From Maribellus sp. CM-23 (GTDB taxonomy: Bacteria; Bacteroidota; Bacteroidia; Bacteroidales; Prolixibacteraceae), in assembly GCF_021354595.1 (NCBI RefSeq), contig NZ_JADWYJ010000004.1, forward strand, positions 496,001-560,000: DNA of 64,000 nt. The letters are read 5' to 3'. A program made the position numbers and the translations under genes. Below, in pieces: positions 18,155 to 27,785 of this stretch. Each line of letters starts with the position of its first letter. The stretch's first letter is position 1. The notes under the pieces were generated by a model that ran no database searches, was not told the DNA's origin, and saw only the letters and a list, made by a program, of their open reading frames with translations.

Positions 18155-18745
18155 TTGGATACAGCATTAAATATTGAACTTCGAAAAGGAAATCCTTCAG
18201 CCTATAAAGAGCTGTTTGTTCTGTTGTATCCACGTCTGAAGAGCTACTGCCGGCTGTTTATCAAAGAGGAGGCTGAGGTGGAAGACCTGATTCAGGAGAC
18301 TTTTATTGCGTTGTGGAATAAACGGGAAAATGTAAGGGAAAATAATTCGATAGAAAGTCTCATTTTTGTGATGGTGAGGAACCGGTGTCTAAATCATTTA
18401 AAAAAGGTTAGCCTTGAACAACACCGAGTCGATCTGGAAAACATCACCATAAATGAACTGCAATACCTTTATCAACTCGATTTCTCAGGAAAGGAAGAAA
18501 AGAGCATGGAAGAAATGCTGATTGAATCTTTTCGTGAAATAGTTGGCACCTTACCCGATAAAATGAAAGAGGTGTTTATTCAATGTAAAATTGAGGGCAG
18601 GCAGCAAAAACAGGTGGCCGAAGAAATGGGAATAAGCCTTAAAACCATAGAAAAGCACATCGCACAGGCGAAATACCATATTCGGAAAGAATTGATAATG
18701 CGTCATCCCGAGATGATCCTTGTTATCATGTTGTATTTTAGTTGA
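18155..18745 (+). CDS. ECF (extracytoplasmic function) RNA polymerase sigma factor
   Basis: Sigma-70 region 2 (VEDLIQETFIALWNKR) and region 4 helix-turn-helix (QKQVAEEMGISLKTIEKHIA) are clear. The frame is open from a TTG at 18062, but the extra N-terminal 31 residues are hydrophobic and not sigma-like. I therefore prefer the TTG at 18155 (MDTALNIELRKGN), giving 196 residues, the usual size of this subgroup. The C-terminal hydrophobic tail (MILVIMLYF) is odd but seen in related Bacteroidota sigmas. Its partner FecR follows, then an STN-type SusC, so it should activate this locus when SusC senses its ligand. Confidence 0.88.
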   Translation: MDTALNIELRKGNPSAYKELFVLLYPRLKSYCRLFIKEEAEVEDLIQETFIALWNKRENVRENNSIESLIFVMVRNRCLNHLKKVSLEQHRVDLENITINELQYLYQLDFSGKEEKSMEEMLIESFREIVGTLPDKMKEVFIQCKIEGRQQKQVAEEMGISLKTIEKHIAQAKYHIRKELIMRHPEMILVIMLYFS

Positions 18746-18755
18746 TGATATCCTT

Positions 18756-18780
18756 TTTCTGTTTGGTCTGAACAGAAAAT
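18756..18780 (+). promoter_or_regulatory. Hairpin between sigma and fecR genes, locus 1
   Basis: Perfect 9-bp stem TTTTCTGTT/AACAGAAAA with a seven-base loop, directly after the sigma factor stop. It may attenuate or process the transcript. Downstream, TAGGGT (18814-18819) and GTAC (18835-18838) are spaced like an ECF-type promoter for fecR, but I cannot confirm this. Confidence 0.5.
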
Positions 18781-18857
18781 TCTTCTGGAAATTATTTTTT
18801 TTACTCCGTTAGGTAGGGTTTTGAAAATTTTGTTGTACTCCTATTGAAAACAAGTTT

Positions 18858-19856
18858 ATGAGATCTATTATCCAAAAATATATGGAAGGCCGGGCTAATG
18901 AGAAAGAGCAGAAAGAATTGCTGGTCTGGCTTCGCAAAAAAGATTCACGTGTAGATTTTGATAGTCAAAAGTTAGATTGGGAACGAAATCTGAATAGTCA
19001 GTATTTTCCCAAGGGTGGAGAAAAGGTTTGGCATGAGATACAGGATCACATGTTAAACGTAAGTTTCGAAGGATGGCAGCATTCCAAAAAAATGTCCTGG
19101 ATGCTTAAGATTGCTGCCGTCTTTCTTCTTTTGATAGGTCTAAGCACATCCACATGGTTTTTATTAAGAGGGCATGATGGAGGAACTATGTACACTTCAA
19201 TAATGGCAGACAAAGGGCAGGTTTCGAAAGCTGTTTTGCCCGACGGGTCAATTATCTGGTTGAATTCAGGATCAGAAATTAAGTATAACAACCGGTTTGG
19301 AGAGGGTAACCGGTTGGTAGAATTACAGGGAGAGGCCTATTTCAAAGTCACGAAAAATGCTGATCTGCCTTTTTCTGTAAACAACAGCGAGCTTACAGTC
19401 CGGGTGTTTGGAACCGCGTTTAATGTAAAGGCGTTTGATAGCGATGATGAAATAGACATTGTTCTGGAAGAAGGAAGTGTGGGGCTGATTCCTTTGGGGG
19501 CAAAGAAAGCAGTTTATAATATGGTTCCCGGCCAGCATGCAAATTTTAACAAACTCAACAAAAAATTGCTTGTGAGACATGTTAATACCACGCGTTTTAC
19601 CTCATGGAAAGAAGGAATTGTGAACATTTTTGATCAGCCGCTTTTTTTGGTAATAGAAAGGCTGGAAAACAGATATAACCAGCATTTTGAGTTGGAAGAA
19701 GAGGTGAAAGACATTCACTTTACATTCACTATAAAAAATGAATCACTCTCGGACATTATTAAACTAATGGAAAAAATAGCGCCGGTAAAGGCAGAACAGA
19801 AAGAAAATACAATCGTTTTCAGGCTTGATAAAACACAGAAATTAAAATTGCCGTGA
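18858..19856 (+). CDS. FecR-family anti-sigma factor
   Basis: This 332-residue inner-membrane anti-sigma factor has an N-terminal cytosolic sigma-binding helix region (1-80), one transmembrane helix (about 84-103), a periplasmic FecR beta domain (112-208, with AVLPDGSIIWLNSGS and FGTAFNVKAF) and a C-terminal DUF4974-like domain (about 247-325). It holds the ECF sigma inactive until the N-terminal STN domain of the outer-membrane SusC signals ligand binding. It lies between its sigma gene (112 bases upstream) and the STN-SusC gene (90 bases downstream). No missing segments were seen. Confidence 0.93.
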   Translation: MRSIIQKYMEGRANEKEQKELLVWLRKKDSRVDFDSQKLDWERNLNSQYFPKGGEKVWHEIQDHMLNVSFEGWQHSKKMSWMLKIAAVFLLLIGLSTSTWFLLRGHDGGTMYTSIMADKGQVSKAVLPDGSIIWLNSGSEIKYNNRFGEGNRLVELQGEAYFKVTKNADLPFSVNNSELTVRVFGTAFNVKAFDSDDEIDIVLEEGSVGLIPLGAKKAVYNMVPGQHANFNKLNKKLLVRHVNTTRFTSWKEGIVNIFDQPLFLVIERLENRYNQHFELEEEVKDIHFTFTIKNESLSDIIKLMEKIAPVKAEQKENTIVFRLDKTQKLKLP

Positions 19857-19865
19857 TATTAATAA

Positions 19866-19889
19866 CCGGAAGTGAGGCAACACTTCCGG
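19866..19889 (+). promoter_or_regulatory. Hairpin between fecR and susC, locus 1
   Basis: Perfect 9-bp stem CCGGAAGTG/CACTTCCGG with loop AGGCAA, starting nine bases after the fecR stop and ending 57 bases before susC. No T run follows, so an attenuator, processing site or 5' stabiliser is more likely than a full terminator. Confidence 0.6.
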
Positions 19890-19946
19890 CTCAAACTTAT
19901 CATCGGTAAATGATAAATAATTTATTAACTAAATCGAAGTGAAATT

Positions 19947-22900
19947 ATGAAAAAAATCCGAATTAGGGGAAGCGGTATGCCTCTCACTTGGAAAAAATGT
20001 CTAAACATTATGAAACTAACGTTCTTGTTTTTACTCATTGGGTTAATGCAGGTTTCAGCGAGTGTTTACAGCCAAACAACCCGGTTAACCCTCGACATGA
20101 AGAAATCGCGTGTTATTGATGTGTTGGATGAAATCGAAAGACAATCTGAGTTTCGTTTTGCCTACAGTACAGAGACGGTAAATACCGAACGACGGGTTAC
20201 CTTGTCGGTTGATGAAAAGAGTATTGAGGAGGCCCTTGCGATTGTGTTTGAAGGCACCGGTATTCGGTATGTCATCGACGACCGTCACATTGTTCTTTAC
20301 CAGGATATGGCCGACAACCAGAACAATGCTCAGCAACAGGATCGGGTAACAGGGATTGTAACCGATAAAAATGGTGAACCGCTGCCCGGCGTATCGGTTA
20401 TTGTGAAAGGAACAGTCAATGGTACAGTTACCAATGCAAACGGAGAATATTCACTGACAAGTGTTACCGAAAACTCGGTTCTCCAGTTTTCATTTATTGG
20501 TTTGAAGTCACAGGAGGTTGAAGTGGGCGAAAATACCCGGATCGATATTAGCCTGGAAGAAGATGCGTTTGCAATTGATGAAGTAGTTGCAATTGGCTAT
20601 GGTACTCAGAAGAAAGTAAACCTGACCGGTTCGATCACTTCTGTAAAAACCGAAGATCTTACAAATATTCCTGCAGGTAGCCTTTCGAACACCATGGCTG
20701 GTCGCGCTCCGGGTGTACAGGTAATTGGAAATTCGGGATTGGCTGGTGCAACTTCAACTATTCGGATAAGGGGTGCCTTTCGTGATCCTTTGTTTGTAAT
20801 TGATAATATAATTTCAGATAAAAGTGATTTTGATGCTTTGGATGCCAACGAAGTGGAAAGCATTAACTTCCTGAAAGACGCGGCAAGTGCAGCAGTTTAT
20901 GGTTCGCAGGCCGGTAACGGAGTTGTAATTGTAACCACCAAAAAAGGTGCGGTTCAAAAGCCAAAATTCGAATATAAATCTTCTTTCTCCACCTCGCGTA
21001 CTACGCAACCCATTCAAACGTATACAGCCCAGGAAGAGTTACAATACTTGAATGACAGGGAAATAACACTGGCTACCATTGCAGGTAGAGAGCCCAACAT
21101 CCCGTACGGGCAGGACGTAATCGATTATTTCGCTGACAAAACCTACGACATTAATGACCTGATCTGGCAGGATCCTAACTCGCAACAGCACAATCTGAGC
21201 GTGAACGGTGGATCAGAAGCCATTAGTTATTACATGGCTTTGGGATACCACAAAGAAAATGGTTCGTACCACAATACCGATTACGATCGTTACAACTTTC
21301 GTTCGAATGTAACGGCCAATGTCACAAAACGTTTTAAGATAAACCTGAATCTTAGCGGAAATCAGCGTAACTACAATCGTTGGTACTGGCCTTATGATGG
21401 TTCCGAAGACCAGGCGGTTGGCGACTGGTTCAGGTCTACATTTAACTGGTCGCGTTTACGTCCGTTTTATGTTGCCGAAGACGGTACTCCTACCAACGAT
21501 CCGAATGATTATCCTGTGGGTATTGCATCTGGTTTCCATCCTCCTGAGATTATGCTTCACGGTGGTTACCGCGATACCAAATACAGAACGTTGAACGGAA
21601 TTTTACGTTTTGACCTGGATCTGGGACAATACGTGGATGGACTGAAAACCAGCTTCCAATCGAATATTACTGCCTATGACCGAAATATGAAATCGTTTGT
21701 GAAACACAACAAATGGTATGTATTTCAGTCGGCAGGAACAGATAATAAGTTTATTCCCGGCCCTATTGATTTTACCCAAATGGCCGGCCACAGCCTGAGC
21801 AATGCTTACGAAAATGTTCAGGAAGATGTAACGCTTAGTACAGAGTATCAGGTTAACTGGTTTCTGAATTACGATAAAACGTTTGGTGATCACGAAATAT
21901 CGGCTTTGGCAGTTTACGAACAACGGGGCTACAATGGGAAAAATGTTTTCGGAAGGGCCGAACAATTACTCTCGTCATCCATCGACCAGATTTACAATGC
22001 TTCTTCCGATACAGAAAGAAGATGGTTTACCGGTTCTGAAGGTGAATCAGCTGCAACATCATGGATTGGCCGTGTAAACTATAGTTATGCCTCGAAATAC
22101 ATTGTCGACTTCTCGTTCCGATACGATGGCAGTTATTTCTTTGCTCCTGAAAATAGGTGGGGATTCTTCCCATCCGTTTCAGCAGCCTGGCGTTTGTCGG
22201 AAGAAAAGTTTATGAAAGATATTGCCTGGTTAAGCAACCTGAAATTACGCGGATCGTTTGGTACTACTGGTAATATTAGTCCAATTGGTCCCTGGCGTTG
22301 GACCAACAAATACCAGAAAGTGGGCGGTTATGTATTTGGGTCTTCATTTATGGATGGCCTGCAGCCCGGAGCAATGCCAAACTACGACATTACCTGGGAA
22401 ACGGTTGAAAACTGGGACCTTGGTTTTGATTACGGTTTATTTGATAACAAACTTACCGGTGAATTCAGTGTTTGGGGAAAAACAAGAAAAGATATTCTTG
22501 GAGAACGTTTAGGTTCAACACCATCCACATTGGGAGCGAGTTTACCGGCTGTAAACTATGCACAACAGTCATTAAACGGATTTGAAATTTCAGCATCGTA
22601 CAAAAATAAACTGGGAGAACTTAATTACGAAGTATATGCCAACATGGGTTATACCATTGACAAATGGGATATTTATGACGAAGCCGAAGCATATACCAAT
22701 GGTACTTACAAAGACAACTGGAGAAGTCGTATCGGACATCCTGATAATCGGGTTTATGGCCTGATCTGTACCGGAATGATTCGTACTCAGGAACAATTGG
22801 ATGAACTTGTTTCCTCGGGATATACCGTTTACGGGCGTCAGCCAATTATGGGAACCCTAATGTTTGAGGATATTCGTGGTGACAACTATTCGGAAGGTCC

Positions 22901-23438
22901 TGACGGGAAAATTGACGCCAACGATATGACCTATTTAAGTGACAATGGCGCTCCACGTATCAACTATGGATGGGGAGTTAATCTCGACTGGAAAGGATTT
23001 ACGGTTAATGCACACTTCCAGGGTGTAGGCGCTTACGACCGTATGGTAGCTACCCGAAACTCAACGGGCGGTGGTGTATTCCAGATTGGTGACAGACCTT
23101 ATTTCGAAATGTGGGCTCGGGATTACTGGACTCCTGAAAATCCGGATGCAAAACTTCCAAGGGTTTCCGGAGCATGGTTGCAGGCTGAATACGCTGGTAC
23201 AGCTTCTACCTATTGGATGAAGAACGGAGCTTACATGCGTCTTAAAAACTTAAACATTGGTTACGACCTGCCTTCTCAGTGGTTCTCAAAAATCGGGGTT
23301 AGTAAGGTGCAATTGTTTGTCAATGGAACCAACTTGTTTGTCCTCACCGGCTTTAAAGAATACGATCCGGAACAGGCAACGCTTGATTCCTATCCGTTGA
23401 TGAAAACCTTTACAGGTGGTGTAAATATTAATTTTTAA
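19947..23438 (+). CDS. SusC-like TonB-dependent transporter with N-terminal STN signalling domain
   Basis: This 1163-residue outer-membrane transporter has a signal peptide (to about residue 44, ending VYSQ), an STN domain (about 48-118), a carboxypeptidase-D-like domain (about 130-205), a plug (DEVVAIGYGTQKKVNLTGS and ESINFLKDAASAAVYGSQ) and a large beta-barrel ending in VNINF. The STN domain marks it as a transducer that reports ligand binding to FecR. It forms an operon with susD, 11 bases downstream, and controls a locus that encodes three probable glycan-cleaving enzymes. The glycan itself is not predictable from sequence. Confidence 0.95.
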   Translation: MKKIRIRGSGMPLTWKKCLNIMKLTFLFLLIGLMQVSASVYSQTTRLTLDMKKSRVIDVLDEIERQSEFRFAYSTETVNTERRVTLSVDEKSIEEALAIVFEGTGIRYVIDDRHIVLYQDMADNQNNAQQQDRVTGIVTDKNGEPLPGVSVIVKGTVNGTVTNANGEYSLTSVTENSVLQFSFIGLKSQEVEVGENTRIDISLEEDAFAIDEVVAIGYGTQKKVNLTGSITSVKTEDLTNIPAGSLSNTMAGRAPGVQVIGNSGLAGATSTIRIRGAFRDPLFVIDNIISDKSDFDALDANEVESINFLKDAASAAVYGSQAGNGVVIVTTKKGAVQKPKFEYKSSFSTSRTTQPIQTYTAQEELQYLNDREITLATIAGREPNIPYGQDVIDYFADKTYDINDLIWQDPNSQQHNLSVNGGSEAISYYMALGYHKENGSYHNTDYDRYNFRSNVTANVTKRFKINLNLSGNQRNYNRWYWPYDGSEDQAVGDWFRSTFNWSRLRPFYVAEDGTPTNDPNDYPVGIASGFHPPEIMLHGGYRDTKYRTLNGILRFDLDLGQYVDGLKTSFQSNITAYDRNMKSFVKHNKWYVFQSAGTDNKFIPGPIDFTQMAGHSLSNAYENVQEDVTLSTEYQVNWFLNYDKTFGDHEISALAVYEQRGYNGKNVFGRAEQLLSSSIDQIYNASSDTERRWFTGSEGESAATSWIGRVNYSYASKYIVDFSFRYDGSYFFAPENRWGFFPSVSAAWRLSEEKFMKDIAWLSNLKLRGSFGTTGNISPIGPWRWTNKYQKVGGYVFGSSFMDGLQPGAMPNYDITWETVENWDLGFDYGLFDNKLTGEFSVWGKTRKDILGERLGSTPSTLGASLPAVNYAQQSLNGFEISASYKNKLGELNYEVYANMGYTIDKWDIYDEAEAYTNGTYKDNWRSRIGHPDNRVYGLICTGMIRTQEQLDELVSSGYTVYGRQPIMGTLMFEDIRGDNYSEGPDGKIDANDMTYLSDNGAPRINYGWGVNLDWKGFTVNAHFQGVGAYDRMVATRNSTGGGVFQIGDRPYFEMWARDYWTPENPDAKLPRVSGAWLQAEYAGTASTYWMKNGAYMRLKNLNIGYDLPSQWFSKIGVSKVQLFVNGTNLFVLTGFKEYDPEQATLDSYPLMKTFTGGVNINF

Positions 23439-23449
23439 AATTTACAACA

Positions 23450-25213
23450 ATGAGAAAAACAATATCAAAAAATAAAACTGCAATAAAACTGCTAAGCATC
23501 TTTTTTGCCTTGCTTATTGCAACAGGGTGTGGAAATGTGCTCGACGAGGTGGAAGATCTGAGCAACTACCCGGGTGAAGGTACTTTCGACGATATTCAAA
23601 CTGTACAGGCATACCTGGCCCGTTGTTACAATTTAACGCTTGGCGGTTGGCCCGTAAACGATGGCAACAAAGCCGATGAAAGTGGTAGCATTATTCCTAC
23701 CGACTGGATTACAACCAGCAACGGAGCCATGAATTACTGGCCTTATTCAAGTATCCGTACTATCAACATTCTTATTCAGGAATTGCCTGAAGGAGCTGTT
23801 CCGGAAGACGATAAACCTGCAATTCTTGCACAAGCCAGATTTTTAAGGGCCTACCATTATTTCAAAATGGTGGTGTATCATGGTGGAGTCCCAATTATAA
23901 GGGAACCTCAGAGTTTGGAAGATGATCTTATGGTAAGCAGAAACTCTACCAAAGAATGTTTCGATTTTATTATCGAAGACCTTGACTATGCCATTGCCAA
24001 TCTTCCCAATAAGTATACTGGTTCCGACTTTGGAAGAATTGACAAGGCATCCGCTCTGTCATTCAAAGGCCGTGTATTGCTTTACAAAGCATCGCCACAG
24101 TTTAATTCATCGAATCCATATGGAAACGCATATTGGCAGGAAGCATATACAGCCAACAAAACAGCCATTGATTTCTTAAATGCCAATGGTTATGGTTTGC
24201 TAGAGGATTATACTTCTATTTTCGAAACAGAAGGGCACAAAGAAAATATCCTTTCAGTAGTTTATAAAGATCCGGTAAAATCAAACGGGCGTGGAGAAAA
24301 TTCTGTACGTCCGCTTTCTGAAACAAAAAATGCTACCGGTGGAGACCAGCCAATTTGGGCGCTCGCCGAAGCTTATCCTATGCTGGATGGAAAAATGCCC
24401 GGTGATCCGACATCAAAATACACGTACGATGTACAAACTTTCTGGAAAGATCGTGATCCGCGTTTTGCCGCTACCTTGGTTTGGAACGGCGAAGTTTACG
24501 AGTTAAGCGGAAAATCAGGCCGTCGCCAATACACCATGACAAACATTGCTTCTTCGGTTGATGCTTTTGGTTATGTCATTCAGGGGGAAAGTACTTACCG
24601 TACAGGTTTGTTCTGCCGTAAAGGTATTAACGAATCGCTTACGCCAGAATTGGTTGGTACCAACGATTACGACTGGGTGGAGATTCGTTATACCGAAGTA
24701 CTTTTCAACTACGCAGAATCTGCTAACGAAACCGGTAAATCAGACGTGGCTATTCAGGCTTTGAAAGACATCCGTGAACGTGCAGGTATTGAGCCTGGGA
24801 CAAACGGAATGTTTGGGCTTAAATCGGGTATGACCAAAGAAGAAGTTCGTGAAGCGCTGCTTCAGGAAAAATACATTGAAATGGTTTTCGAAGGAAAACG
24901 TTTCTGGGATCTTCGCCGCCACCGTATGTTAAACCGTATAGATGGAATGCATAAATACGGTATTATGACTATGAAAGTGGAAGACAGAACTTACGACCAG
25001 GTAACACCTGACGATGCTGCAAAAGCAAACAAATACGAATGGTTACCTGAAAACTTTACCTACTCGGTTGAAGAATTAATTACTACCGGTCAAACTCAAA
25101 TGTCAATGCCGGATAAATATTATTTCTTCCCAATCCAGTTGGATAATATTGATAAAGACCCGAACCTGGAACAAAATAAAGATTGGGGCGGTACTTTTAA
25201 TCCTGAGTTATAG
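23450..25213 (+). CDS. SusD/RagB-like surface lipoprotein
   Basis: This 587-residue protein has a lipoprotein signal with acyl Cys27 (LIATGC). Family marks include GRIDKASALSFKGRVLLYKASPQ, RYTEVLFNYAESANETGK, LLQEKYIEMVFEGKRFWDLRRH and the C-terminal YYFFPIQLDNIDKDPNLEQN. It is the lid partner of the preceding SusC (gap 11 bases). A strong terminator-like hairpin comes 20 bases after the stop, so susCD may be transcribed more than the enzymes behind it. Confidence 0.95.
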   Translation: MRKTISKNKTAIKLLSIFFALLIATGCGNVLDEVEDLSNYPGEGTFDDIQTVQAYLARCYNLTLGGWPVNDGNKADESGSIIPTDWITTSNGAMNYWPYSSIRTINILIQELPEGAVPEDDKPAILAQARFLRAYHYFKMVVYHGGVPIIREPQSLEDDLMVSRNSTKECFDFIIEDLDYAIANLPNKYTGSDFGRIDKASALSFKGRVLLYKASPQFNSSNPYGNAYWQEAYTANKTAIDFLNANGYGLLEDYTSIFETEGHKENILSVVYKDPVKSNGRGENSVRPLSETKNATGGDQPIWALAEAYPMLDGKMPGDPTSKYTYDVQTFWKDRDPRFAATLVWNGEVYELSGKSGRRQYTMTNIASSVDAFGYVIQGESTYRTGLFCRKGINESLTPELVGTNDYDWVEIRYTEVLFNYAESANETGKSDVAIQALKDIRERAGIEPGTNGMFGLKSGMTKEEVREALLQEKYIEMVFEGKRFWDLRRHRMLNRIDGMHKYGIMTMKVEDRTYDQVTPDDAAKANKYEWLPENFTYSVEELITTGQTQMSMPDKYYFFPIQLDNIDKDPNLEQNKDWGGTFNPEL

Positions 25214-25232
25214 AAATCAATATGAACATTAT

Positions 25233-25264
25233 AAAGGTTGCTCCACTATGGGGCAACCTTTTTT
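25233..25264 (+). terminator. Intrinsic terminator after susD, locus 1
   Basis: An 11-bp stem AAGGTTGCTCC/GGGGCAACCTT (one wobble) with a five-base loop, followed by a run of Ts. The next gene starts only 18 bases later, so partial read-through would be needed to express the enzymes from the same promoter. Confidence 0.8.
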
Positions 25265-25281
25265 ATAATTAACGGAAAACC

Positions 25282-27762
25282 ATGTTACTAATAAACCGAA
25301 AGCTATTTTTACCTCTTATCCTCGTTTTTCTTATCCTGATTTCGTGTACACGCAAACCGGTGCAACTGCAAACTGAAACGTTTACACTGGATATCAATCA
25401 AAAAGGATTGCTCGTTAAGCTATGTGATACCAACAATAACAATTACTTGGTTCCTGATTTGTCTTCCCCGATTTGTCAAATATCAATTGACGGAAACTAT
25501 TTCAAGCCCACCCGCCTGACACTAAGAGACGGCTATTTGAGTATTAATTTTGAAGAACAAAACACCCGCCTGAAAATAGCCTGTACAGAAAAGCACAATT
25601 ACATTACCTTCGAACTTGTCGAACTGAATTCTCCTGAAAAAATTCAAAAGATTGTCTGGGGCCCCTATAACGTCACCTTGGCTGATAAAGTTGGTAAATC
25701 GATAGGACTTGCTTATAACAACGATTTTGCAATCGGGTTAATAGGGCTGAACCTGAAGAGCTGTGGTGGCTTTGAATTAATTCCGCGCGAACGTTTTGGA
25801 AATGCAGCTCAAAAAACAGAACACGGAGCTGTTTTGCAGGGATTTACCAAAAACCGTTCAGAACAAGTATTGGAGAACAGTTGTTTGCAGGAATTGACAC
25901 AGGCTGCTCCGGTAAACGATTCCGATTCTACACTCATCGGATCGAAATTTGCTATTTATGGTGTACCCACTGAAAACTTAAAAACATTGATTCCAGAGAT
26001 TGAACAGCATGAAGGACTACCTTATTTGACCCACAACAATGAGTGGCTAAAGAATACGCTATATGCCACTTCTTCCAAATTTATTATGAGTTTTAACTCC
26101 CATAATATTGACGCTTGCTTGGATGTCGCCGAAAAAGCAGGAATTACCTGCATTTATCATCCCGGCATCTTTGAGTCGTGGGGAACTTACCCGGTTCGCG
26201 AAAAAGATTTTCCAAACGGATACCAGTCGGTTTTGGAGTGTACACAAAAAGCAAAAGCACGGAACATGACTTTAGGTGCACACACCTTATCGAATCTCCT
26301 GACCAAAGACGATCCACTTGTCTCCCCGGTACCACATCCTAACCTGCAACTGGCTGGTGTAACTTCGCTAAAAAAGGCGATTTCGGAAGATGATATTGAA
26401 ATAATACTTGCGGACCTGCAAATGGCTCCGGCTTATACCAAAGACAAGCTGGACATATCGCCCGAAGAATTAAACGCCAATGAAAATAAAAACCGCGAAA
26501 CTTTTGCGGTAAAAATTGGAAATGAAATAATTGAATATTCAACAGTAACAAAAAACGGAGAGTTGCTTATAAGCGGGTGTAAACGCGGAGCTTTTGGTAC
26601 CCAAAAAAGCAGCCACAATGCAGGAGCAAAAGTTGGTCGTCTGGTTTCGCATTATTACAAGGTATTTTTTCCCGATATCAACCTGCAAGATGAGGTAGCC
26701 AAAAACCTGGCTCACTTTTTTAACCAGACGAAACTTGAGCGCATCAGTTTCGATGGCATTGAAGGAGCAATGGCAACCGGTCATGGCAGATACTCGTGCG
26801 ACCGTTTTATAAAAGTCTTTTTCGATCATCTGGAAAACAAAAATATTATCGCCAATTCATCGGATGTAATGCACTACAGCTGGCATTATTTTGCCAACGA
26901 AAGCTGGGGCGAACCCTGGTGGGCGAAAAATTTCAGAGAGTCGCAGCTCGATCACCGTTTAAAAGTGCAAAAAGAACTGGAAGAAGACCTGATGCCACGC
27001 AAAATGGGGCAATTCAGAATTGATGATAAAACTACATTCAAAGATATACAATGGGTAATGGGGCTTTGTGTCGGTTACGATGCCGGAGTCGATTTTTATA
27101 TCAGCCCCCAAAGTATTAAGCAGAACCGGGAGGGCGAGGAAATACTGAACGAGATTAAACGATGGGAAAAAGTGCGTTGGGATCAGACTCTTACCGAGGA
27201 ACAGAAAGAGCAACTTCGCGATCCCTTTAGTTTTTATCAGCTAAATGATTCGGGAAGTAAACCGGAATTGGTGTTTGTGGAATCGTGGGCTCCCGAAACG
27301 GGCAAAATTCAGGGCGACAACGACCGCAATACATTACCCGAAACCATTCTGAAAAGAGATTCTGAAACGGTAATCTCACTCGATTATGAGCATATAAACA
27401 TGCAAAAAGAACCCGGTCAGCCTACTTTTGCTGAATGGGAATTTTACAATGCAGGAAAAAAACAGAAGCTGCAATTTTCCATACGTCTCCCAAAAGAAAG
27501 TAAGGAAAACGCAAGTGGAATTTACCTGAAAATAGATGCGGACGTGTGCGCCATCCCTTTCACCCTAAAACCCGGTGAATATGTTACGGCAGAAGCCAAC
27601 GAACAGGCTGCACATTACTCGGCCGATGGAAAGCTTTTGGCGTCGGAACCGATACCGGAACTTTTTATTGAAAAAGGAAAGAATAGTATACTGTTTGATT
27701 ATAAAGGAAAAGGCCGCGAAGCCGGACCAAAAATGCTTGTAAATTTTAAAGTACAGAAGTGA
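25282..27762 (+). CDS. Unrecognised lipoprotein, probable glycoside hydrolase-like enzyme (paralogue A)
   Basis: This 826-residue lipoprotein (acyl Cys22, LILISC) is not a family I can name. It seems to have an N-terminal beta-sandwich (about 25-250), a TIM-barrel-like centre (about 255-650) and a C-terminal beta domain. Barrel-like motifs include GITCIYHPGIFESWG, LGAHTLSNLL, RISFDGIEG (Asp491, Glu494) and SWGEPWWAKNFRESQ. Around residues 380-460 a beta-rich insert reads IGNEIIEYSTV, then CKRGAFGTQKSSHNAGAKV, a pattern I associate with phage tail-fibre proteins. The next gene is a full-length paralogue and the third is GH36-like. Context and fold suggest a carbohydrate-active enzyme; catalytic residues are inferred. 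Confidence 0.7.
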   Translation: MLLINRKLFLPLILVFLILISCTRKPVQLQTETFTLDINQKGLLVKLCDTNNNNYLVPDLSSPICQISIDGNYFKPTRLTLRDGYLSINFEEQNTRLKIACTEKHNYITFELVELNSPEKIQKIVWGPYNVTLADKVGKSIGLAYNNDFAIGLIGLNLKSCGGFELIPRERFGNAAQKTEHGAVLQGFTKNRSEQVLENSCLQELTQAAPVNDSDSTLIGSKFAIYGVPTENLKTLIPEIEQHEGLPYLTHNNEWLKNTLYATSSKFIMSFNSHNIDACLDVAEKAGITCIYHPGIFESWGTYPVREKDFPNGYQSVLECTQKAKARNMTLGAHTLSNLLTKDDPLVSPVPHPNLQLAGVTSLKKAISEDDIEIILADLQMAPAYTKDKLDISPEELNANENKNRETFAVKIGNEIIEYSTVTKNGELLISGCKRGAFGTQKSSHNAGAKVGRLVSHYYKVFFPDINLQDEVAKNLAHFFNQTKLERISFDGIEGAMATGHGRYSCDRFIKVFFDHLENKNIIANSSDVMHYSWHYFANESWGEPWWAKNFRESQLDHRLKVQKELEEDLMPRKMGQFRIDDKTTFKDIQWVMGLCVGYDAGVDFYISPQSIKQNREGEEILNEIKRWEKVRWDQTLTEEQKEQLRDPFSFYQLNDSGSKPELVFVESWAPETGKIQGDNDRNTLPETILKRDSETVISLDYEHINMQKEPGQPTFAEWEFYNAGKKQKLQFSIRLPKESKENASGIYLKIDADVCAIPFTLKPGEYVTAEANEQAAHYSADGKLLASEPIPELFIEKGKNSILFDYKGKGREAGPKMLVNFKVQK

Positions 27763-27785
27763 TTAATAAACTAAAATAGAATGCG

